A model generated the notes under the pieces. That model was not told the DNA's origin and ran no database searches. It was given only the letters and a program-made list of their open reading frames with translations. Made by a program: the position numbers and the translations under genes. This document shows, piece after piece, positions 14,286 to 19,737 of a stretch of 19,737 nucleotides of DNA; position 1 is the stretch's first letter, and each line of letters starts with the position of its first letter. Source of the stretch: Bordetella parapertussis (GTDB lineage Bacteria; Pseudomonadota; Gammaproteobacteria; Burkholderiales; Burkholderiaceae_B); contig CAMAYM010000046.1 in assembly GCA_945862495.1 (NCBI GenBank), positions 1 through 19,737 on the forward strand. Reading direction: 5' to 3'.

Positions 14286-16188
14286 TGCGACCATGAACAA
14301 CGACCACGAACAAGATCATGCCAGGCGTCAATTTTTACGTTACGGGCTAAGTATCGCTTCGGGTATCGTGGTTCCACTAAGCTTGACAGCGTGCGAGCAA
14401 AAAGAGGATGAGCGCCAAAAGGCGCCGGTACAAACCTTCGTCCAACCACCTCTGCTCGAAGCAAAAAATGGATTGCTGGATGTCACGCTGACCATTTCAT
14501 ATTTTGATACCTTGATATCGGGCGCACAGCCGAAAGACCGTCATCCCGTGTACTTACGCGCCTATGGCTATGACGCTCAGCGCGCAGGCTACGCAGGTCC
14601 AACCTTAGTGGTCCGTGGCGGCGATACCTTGAGGATTCGGTTGCTGAATCAATTGCCAGAGAATCCTCCCTTTAGAGCATTTCGCGATCCGACCAATTTC
14701 ATCAAGCCCAACACAACGAATTTACACGTACACGGTTTGCATGTATTTCCCGGAATCAATGAAAATACGATACCGCCTGAGTATGGTGACTATGTGGTGG
14801 ATCCTAATTACGGTGGCGTATTGCCAAATGGAGAGTTTCGTCAGTATGTCCACCGCATCCCCAAAGATCACCCTGCCGGCCCGTTCTACTATCACCCGCA
14901 ATATCATGGCTCAAGTGCCTTACAAGTCGCGAGCTTGATGTCGGGTGCGATCATGGTCAGAGGGACTGTGGACGATTTGCCAGAAATGGCTCAAGCGACT
15001 GAGCTGATCTTTTTATTTCAGGCACCTTATTTTGCGTTGAATCCATTCTTTAATGATGGATTGGGTGTTGCCGACGGTCGCTTAGAAAAGTTTTGGCAGT
15101 TGACGCAAAACCCAACCGGTCGCGGCCTAAAGAAACAGGGTCGTGGTGATCAGTTTAGTGATGCTCAGCCCGTCATGATTAATGGTGTGCGTCGACCGAC
15201 GATTGTGATGCGGTCGGGTGAAGTGCAGCGTTGGCGGTTAATCAATACTCAGGTGTTTAACTCTCTCAATCTCAGTCTAGATGGTCACGTGCTAAAGCAA
15301 TACACCGCGGATGGCTGGGGAAGCGCGTCGTATATTGACCATGCCGATACCAGAAAAACAAATAGTCTTGGTTTGCCACTCTCGCCTGGTAATCGTGCCT
15401 CAGTTGTAGTCCAAGCTGACAAACCTGGCACGTATTACTTACGCGGCTTACCTGTAAAAATTTCAGGAGGTGCGCATCCAATCGTATTACCAGATGACAT
15501 CTTGGCAACAGTGATTGTGGTAGAAGCCAAAGACAGCATGTCAATACCGCAGGCGCCCTTGCCTGTCAGCGAATTTTTAACGCCCATTACGGATGAAGAG
15601 TTAGCCAACAAAGGCGGGAAAAAACGCAACATCATATTTAAGATGATCGGCAATGATGCGTTGGAGAGTGCACAACAAACACCGAGTAAGTTGGATCAGG
15701 CGGCTATTGTGCTCAGCTCGCTTATCGCGCAGGCTGAAAAATCATACCAACTCAACAAATTACAGCTTCAACATCAGATCGCGTCCACCTTTGGATCCAA
15801 GCCGCGGACTCCGTTCTATCCCCCGCCGCCCAACCTGGTGCCGCCTTTTGATATTCAGGCTGCAAACACACTGAATGAAATTACGATACTGGATTCGGTA
15901 GAAGAATGGACTGTTTTCAACATGAATTCTCTTGCGCATGTGTTTCATATTCACGTCAATCCGATGTATGTCATCAAAGTGAATGGCAAGCCCATTGAGC
16001 CTTACTGGTGCGACACCATCGCATTGCCCACAGGTGGCACGAGCGAAAACCCAAGCTCAGTCACTTTTCGCATGCGCTTTAAGGATTTTGTTGGGCCCTA
16101 CATCCTACATAATCAAAGGCTCTTAGCCAGTGATCTTGGCATGATTCAACGCGTGACCGTTGTGCCATCAGGGAGTGAATTTCTCTAA
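14278..16188 (+). CDS. Multicopper-oxidase-like Tat lipoprotein lacking key copper ligands
   Basis: A 636-residue protein with the three-cupredoxin layout of multicopper oxidases. The signal has a twin-arginine motif (RRQFLRYG, R16-R17) and a lipobox (LTAC, C39). Comparing its four copper motifs with those of CueO: motif 1 LHVHG (H150, H152) is intact; motif 2 reads HPQYHG (H206, then Q208 where His is expected); motif 3 HVFHIH (H554, H557, H559) is intact; motif 4 reads HNQRLLASDLGM instead of HCHxxxHxxxxM, so the type 1 Cys is N612, a type 3 His is Q613, the type 1 His is A617, while H611 and M622 remain. The type 1 electron-entry site is therefore gone and oxidase activity is unlikely. It overlaps the RCC1 gene and, by one base (TAATG), gspL. 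E. coli FtsP/SufI is a known precedent for a Tat-exported member without copper. Confidence 0.9.
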   Translation: MADATMNNDHEQDHARRQFLRYGLSIASGIVVPLSLTACEQKEDERQKAPVQTFVQPPLLEAKNGLLDVTLTISYFDTLISGAQPKDRHPVYLRAYGYDAQRAGYAGPTLVVRGGDTLRIRLLNQLPENPPFRAFRDPTNFIKPNTTNLHVHGLHVFPGINENTIPPEYGDYVVDPNYGGVLPNGEFRQYVHRIPKDHPAGPFYYHPQYHGSSALQVASLMSGAIMVRGTVDDLPEMAQATELIFLFQAPYFALNPFFNDGLGVADGRLEKFWQLTQNPTGRGLKKQGRGDQFSDAQPVMINGVRRPTIVMRSGEVQRWRLINTQVFNSLNLSLDGHVLKQYTADGWGSASYIDHADTRKTNSLGLPLSPGNRASVVVQADKPGTYYLRGLPVKISGGAHPIVLPDDILATVIVVEAKDSMSIPQAPLPVSEFLTPITDEELANKGGKKRNIIFKMIGNDALESAQQTPSKLDQAAIVLSSLIAQAEKSYQLNKLQLQHQIASTFGSKPRTPFYPPPPNLVPPFDIQAANTLNEITILDSVEEWTVFNMNSLAHVFHIHVNPMYVIKVNGKPIEPYWCDTIALPTGGTSENPSSVTFRMRFKDFVGPYILHNQRLLASDLGMIQRVTVVPSGSEFL

Positions 16189-17360
16189 TGCGCCTCATCA
16201 TTCGTTGCCCTGTACGACCTATTGCATACGACCCTGAAGATTGGTCTTCACAGGATTTGTATTTTTCTTGGGCGCAGAGCACTGAGTCTGATTTTAAACA
16301 GGTCTTAGATTTAGACGCCTTACCCGTTGCAGACTCTGTAATCGCGATCATTCCTGGTATTGATGTACGCTTAATTGCGCTCAAAGTGCCTGCGGTCAGT
16401 ACCAAGAAAATCATTCAGCTTTTACCAATGCTCATCGAAGATGAGTTGTTATCTCCATTGTCGGATACCAGTATTCAGTTGCTGCCTCCGATGCCGAATC
16501 AATCTCCAGAGCTAAGATTAGTGAGTGTGATCCATCGCGACTGGTTATTGTGGCTCAGCCAAAAACTGGCGGTGATCAATTGCGAACAGATTCAATTGAT
16601 ACCTGAGAGCATGTTACTGCCTGTGTCAGAAACGACCGTATATTTTCAGCAGGAAGACATCACTAATTTTTACACTTCAAAAAAATCAACGACCGATATC
16701 TTCAGCTGGTCGCAACCGTTCACTGAACCCGTTCTTGTCGCGGATGAACGCAACGTTCAGCCTGAACTGCTTGCGCTATCTGACCCGCTACTCATGCAGG
16801 GCATTGCCCATGAAAAAAATTCTTATGAATCAATAAATCTATTACCCGACGCGTTCTTCGACTTCAGGAGAGCACGTCAAAGTGAATTGCAACATTGGCA
16901 GTCGCAGGACTTATGGAAGGTGCCGCTGAGATGGGCGAAATACGCCACGCTAACGCTCTGTGTGAGTTATCTTTGTTATCTCTTGACCTTGGTGTGGCAA
17001 GACCAACACTGGCAAAACACTTTACAGAATGCAACCAATCAAGTGTTGTCGAAAGGCGTCGACGATCAAGTGCGCTTTACACAATTGGTCAACGAAAGTT
17101 GCCTCGCTGCGCATAAAAACCTTGAGAATTGCCGCGGAGACTTTGAAAGACAACTACTGGCTCTGCAAAATATCCTCAAAAATACCCCGCCGGATGCGTT
17201 AAAGGGCTTGGAGTACTCGAAAAAAGGCTTAGTGTTTGTATTACAAGAATCGACGCTTTCAAATAGCCAACGCTTAGCCCTCGTCCAAGATCATGCAGTT
17301 CAGCGCCTCGGCTCGGCACGCTATTTGTTAAGTCCTTATGCGAATCTTGCTTATGACTAA
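16188..17360 (+). CDS. gspL: Type II secretion protein GspL
   Basis: GspL, 390 residues, the inner-membrane component that links the secretion ATPase GspE to the periplasmic GspM and the pseudopilus. The N-terminal cytoplasmic part (about residues 1-240) has the family pattern in which a GspL-type actin-like domain recruits GspE: SVIAIIPGIDVRLIALKVPA, KKIIQLLPMLIEDELLSPL, VISVIHRDWLLWL-like segment and INLLPDAFF near its end. One membrane helix follows at about 247-269 (WAKYATLTLCVSYLCYLLTL), then a periplasmic domain with two Cys (CLAAHKNLENC) and the ferredoxin-like end VLQESTLSNSQRLALVQDHA. The start is the ATG overlapping the stop of the oxidase-like gene, with GGAGT 12 bases upstream. 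The next gene overlaps its 3' end. The pseudopilin genes gspG-K that usually precede gspL are absent here. Confidence 0.9.
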   Translation: MRLIIRCPVRPIAYDPEDWSSQDLYFSWAQSTESDFKQVLDLDALPVADSVIAIIPGIDVRLIALKVPAVSTKKIIQLLPMLIEDELLSPLSDTSIQLLPPMPNQSPELRLVSVIHRDWLLWLSQKLAVINCEQIQLIPESMLLPVSETTVYFQQEDITNFYTSKKSTTDIFSWSQPFTEPVLVADERNVQPELLALSDPLLMQGIAHEKNSYESINLLPDAFFDFRRARQSELQHWQSQDLWKVPLRWAKYATLTLCVSYLCYLLTLVWQDQHWQNTLQNATNQVLSKGVDDQVRFTQLVNESCLAAHKNLENCRGDFERQLLALQNILKNTPPDALKGLEYSKKGLVFVLQESTLSNSQRLALVQDHAVQRLGSARYLLSPYANLAYD

Positions 17361-17856
17361 CTTTTCAACGTCGCCTATGACGAAAAAAAATCTTCTGCAT
17401 ATATTTAAGAAGCTACCACCTAAGCTTTTAATTGGAGGCGGCGTATTTCTATTCATCGGTCTTCTTTGGCTCTTGGTTCTCAAGCCACTGCAGCAAACCC
17501 TCGAACTACGTTTACAAAAATACCCCGCTCAATTATTGAGTATCCAAGAGCTTAATCAAACACTGCGCATGTATCAAAGCAAGGACCTAAAACTCATAGG
17601 CCTGTCTCAAGAGGCCTTAACAGTGTTGCAAAAAAAGCTCCTGTCTCAAGGACTCAAATTTACCTTGGTTCGGTCAGAAAATACGAATGTAGTCAAAATA
17701 GACTTAAAAATTGACGAGATCGACTTTAGTCGTTGGCTCGAACTATTAGTGGATTTTCGAAAAAATAATGGCTTGTACGCAAGCGACGTAGTCATCAAGA
17801 AAAATGATGGCGTCGGAATGATCCAAGTGAGTGCTACTTTGGTGCAAGCGCGATGA
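17353..17856 (+). CDS. gspM: Type II secretion protein GspM
   Basis: GspM-type protein, 167 residues from the chosen start. A short basic cytoplasmic tail is followed by one membrane helix (LLIGGGVFLFIGLLWLLVL) and a periplasmic ferredoxin-like domain with YQSKDLKLIGLSQEALTVLQ near its beginning and FSRWLELLVDF and GMIQVSATLVQ at the end, as in GspM. It pairs with GspL in the inner-membrane platform. The start is uncertain: in-frame ATGs lie at 17338, 17353 and 17377 and none has a good ribosome site. I chose 17353 because it overlaps the gspL stop region closely (ATGACTAA), which favours coupling. Sequence conservation in this family is low, so position between gspL and gspN carries much of the evidence. 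Confidence 0.83.
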   Translation: MTNFSTSPMTKKNLLHIFKKLPPKLLIGGGVFLFIGLLWLLVLKPLQQTLELRLQKYPAQLLSIQELNQTLRMYQSKDLKLIGLSQEALTVLQKKLLSQGLKFTLVRSENTNVVKIDLKIDEIDFSRWLELLVDFRKNNGLYASDVVIKKNDGVGMIQVSATLVQAR

Positions 17857-18632
17857 ATCTTCAATTTGACCGCCATGCTTTCCGTTTCGGATGGTCGAGT
17901 CGAATCGTGCTGCTCGCGTGCGTTTTTATCCTTGTTATCATGTATTTTCCAATTCGTTTCTTGAATTCAAGCGTTGCGTCAATGACGAATTGTCAAGTCG
18001 TGCTGCTCCAACCCGAAGGGTCGATCTGGCAGGGCAGCACGCAGCTTGGTTTTTCAGCGATTAAAGCCAACGCATCAGAAAAATGTCCAAGCCCGCAAGT
18101 AGGCTCTGAACGCTTTTCGTGGAAATCTCAGTTTTCAGTCTTTGATTTGAAATCTAAGTGGGTGATTGAGTACGCCAACACGCTGAGGCCGCTAGAGCTA
18201 ACCGTCCATCCGCGTGCAATCACGCTGCGTAGCAATCAAATCGAGCTGCCGGCTAACCTGATTGAAGTCGCAGGGGGGGTATTGCGAACCCTGAATCTTC
18301 GTGGAACATTAGATATTCGATGGGATGACCTTATTTGGGATGGATCGCCCAAAGGACGTGTGGAGGTTCAATTTTTGAATATGGCGAGTCCGATTAGCCC
18401 GATTAAACCTCTCGGAAGTTATGCCTTAACGCTTCAGCTCAATCGGGTTTTAAGTTTTGATTTTTCTACTATCAAAGGTCCGTTACTTTTAACGGCAAAG
18501 GGAATCATTGATAGAGGCAGATTGTCTTTGCAAGGAGAGGCCACGGCTCCACCAGAGTCGATTGACGCCTTGATTGGCGTACTCTCAATCATTGGAAATA
18601 GAGACGGCGCTGTCTACCGCTTTAAAATTTAA
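17853..18632 (+). CDS. gspN: Type II secretion protein GspN
   Basis: GspN, 259 residues. It has an N-terminal membrane anchor (IVLLACVFILVIMYFPIRFL) and a periplasmic beta-rich domain with the family features QPEGSIWQGSTQLGF near residue 55-70, LNLRGTLDIRWDDLIW in the middle and the typical ending LIGVLSIIGNRDGAVYRFKI. GspN is an accessory inner-membrane component found in a subset of type II systems; its exact task is unknown. It overlaps gspM by four bases (ATGA) and is followed by gspD after nine bases, the L-M-N-D order seen in several betaproteobacterial clusters. Confidence 0.88.
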   Translation: MNLQFDRHAFRFGWSSRIVLLACVFILVIMYFPIRFLNSSVASMTNCQVVLLQPEGSIWQGSTQLGFSAIKANASEKCPSPQVGSERFSWKSQFSVFDLKSKWVIEYANTLRPLELTVHPRAITLRSNQIELPANLIEVAGGVLRTLNLRGTLDIRWDDLIWDGSPKGRVEVQFLNMASPISPIKPLGSYALTLQLNRVLSFDFSTIKGPLLLTAKGIIDRGRLSLQGEATAPPESIDALIGVLSIIGNRDGAVYRFKI

Positions 18633-18641
18633 TGGATCGTT

Positions 18642-19737
18642 ATGTTTCGTTTTTCTAAAACCGCTTTAAAGCTCGTATTCGTCCTGTTTGTGCAACAAAA
18701 CTGTTTTGCACAGAACAACAATATCAACTTGTCCTTTAACAATGCGGATGTCGATGCTGTCATTGCGACCGTTGCTCGCGCCACCAATCGAACGATTATT
18801 GTTGATCCAAAAGTTCGAGGCAAGATTTCTTTGGTCAGCAGTCAACCGCTCACACCCGATCAAGCGATAGACAGCTTATCGACAGCCCTGCGCATGAATG
18901 GCTTTGCGCTCGTCAATACGCCTGGTGGCTATCGCGTTGTGACAGAAGCCGATGCAAAATTGCAGTCTTCACAGACTTATACCGATCGAACAGGTGTAAC
19001 AGGCGATCAAATTATTACCCGCGTGTTTCATTTAAAATTTGAATCAGCAGCCAATGTGGTCAATTTACTCAGGCCTCTGATTTCGCCCAACAATACGATC
19101 AACGCCCTGCCAGGCAATAACTCAATTCTTGTGACGGACTATGCCAGCAACATCGAGCGCATTGAAAAAATTATTCAAAGTGTTGATAACTCAACGTCTA
19201 CCAAAGTTGAAACGATTGCATTAAAAAATGCGCAAGCGATCAAAGTGGTCGCTCTTATCAATCGGGCGCTAGAAACCAGTGTGCCACCGGGTGGCGATCC
19301 AATGTCAAAACCCACCGTCCTGGCTGACCCTAGAACAAATTCATTAATTATTCGGGGGGGTAATGTCGAACGGTTAGCGCAAATTCGAAGGCTCGTCGCG
19401 ACACTCGATGCCTCAAAAAATGTGGGCAGTATTTATGTGGTGCCTTTGAAAAATGCAGAGGCATCCAAATTGGCGATCACCTTACGGGCACTGGTAGCGG
19501 CGGATGGTTCTTCGAATGATCCTAACAATACAAACGTCCAAGGCAACCCCAATACCAATCCGCAGTCGCCCATGAACCCGAATCAGGGCGGGATATCGCC
19601 CATGAACTTTGGCGGTGTCGGCGGCGCCAATCCTCTTGGAGGCGGACCATCTGCTGCAGCCTCCACTGCGCTGACAAGCTCCAGCGCTCCCTCCACAGGC
19701 GGCATTATTCAGGCAGACCCCAATACAAACTCGCTGA
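18642..19737 (+). CDS. gspD: Type II secretion secretin GspD, N-terminal part
   Basis: The first 365 codons of the outer-membrane secretin GspD; the pore-forming C-terminal domain lies beyond the right edge. A signal peptide ends with CFA before QNN. The periplasmic ring domains follow in order: N0 (INLSFNNADVDAVIATVARA, PDQAIDSLSTALRMNGFALV), N1 (RVFHLKFESAANVVNLLRPL, ALPGNNSILVTDYASNIERI), N2 (ETIALKNAQAIKVVALINRA, LADPRTNSLIIRGG) and N3 (IYVVPLKNAEASKLAITLRA). N3 is interrupted by a low-complexity insert rich in Asn, Pro and Gly (about 19506-19690) before IIQADPNTNSL resumes; such an insert is common in GspD but this one is fairly long. The ATG at 18642 is the correct start: the ATG at 18632 that overlaps the gspN stop runs into a stop codon after eight codons. 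Confidence 0.94.
   Translation, partial: MFRFSKTALKLVFVLFVQQNCFAQNNNINLSFNNADVDAVIATVARATNRTIIVDPKVRGKISLVSSQPLTPDQAIDSLSTALRMNGFALVNTPGGYRVVTEADAKLQSSQTYTDRTGVTGDQIITRVFHLKFESAANVVNLLRPLISPNNTINALPGNNSILVTDYASNIERIEKIIQSVDNSTSTKVETIALKNAQAIKVVALINRALETSVPPGGDPMSKPTVLADPRTNSLIIRGGNVERLAQIRRLVATLDASKNVGSIYVVPLKNAEASKLAITLRALVAADGSSNDPNNTNVQGNPNTNPQSPMNPNQGGISPMNFGGVGGANPLGGGPSAAASTALTSSSAPSTGGIIQADPNTNSL

Noticed and set aside
18632..18658. ATG overlapping the gspN stop codon as start of gspD
   Set aside because: That frame stops after eight codons; the real gspD frame starts at 18642 with a signal peptide.

Overview
The window reads as a chromosomal stretch from a betaproteobacterium, probably Burkholderiales. 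That placement is my inference from the mix of families (LemA/TPM pair, NnrU, a PhnD-type transporter, a gspL-M-N-D cluster), the moderate GC content and the codon use; no rRNA or marker gene is present to confirm it. There are no RNA genes, CRISPR arrays, insertion sequences or integration sites that I can support.

Layout. (1) 1-970, minus strand: a LemA lipoprotein and the N-terminal part of a TPM-domain protein that runs off the left edge. (2) 1028-3852, minus strand: a complete polar amino acid ABC importer (binding lipoprotein, permease, ATPase, permease), preceded at 3975-4652 by a protein with two ChrR-type cupin domains. (3) 4912-5502, plus strand: an isolated pRiA4b ORF-3-like protein of unknown function. 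(4) 5677-8198, plus strand: a phosphonate/phosphite-type ABC importer (PhnD, PhnE, PhnC), with a strong RNA hairpin between the PhnD and PhnE genes. No catabolic gene accompanies it. (5) 8310-9637, plus strand: a decayed YddA/SbmA-like ABC exporter with two internal deletions, a frameshift and a doubtful start. (6) 9671-11798, minus strand: an NnrU-family membrane protein and two tandem paralogous TetR-type regulators. (7) 12094 to the right edge, plus strand: YHYH-domain lipoprotein, seven-repeat RCC1 protein, multicopper-oxidase-like Tat lipoprotein, then gspL, gspM, gspN and the start of gspD, all closely packed and mostly overlapping.

The most interesting part is region 7. Three genes that are not standard type II secretion components sit at the head of a gsp operon and are joined to gspL by a one-base stop/start overlap. 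The multicopper-oxidase-like protein has lost the type 1 copper cysteine, one type 1 histidine and two histidines that would hold one type 3 copper, while the ligands expected for the type 2 copper and the other type 3 copper are all present. With a twin-arginine signal and lipobox, it looks like a folded, exported pseudo-oxidase. I infer that this is a dedicated secretion or surface-display system in which the YHYH and oxidase-like lipoproteins are cargo or accessory parts. A perfect 13-bp palindrome covers the -35 region of the likely operon promoter, and a divergent TetR gene lies next to it, suggesting local repression.

The remaining regions are ordinary nutrient uptake and envelope genes. 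The decayed exporter and the solitary pRiA4b-type gene suggest local gene loss and past gene flow. No stretch longer than 300 bases lacks a gene. The largest gaps, 4653-4911 and 11799-12093, are divergent promoter regions and are described separately.
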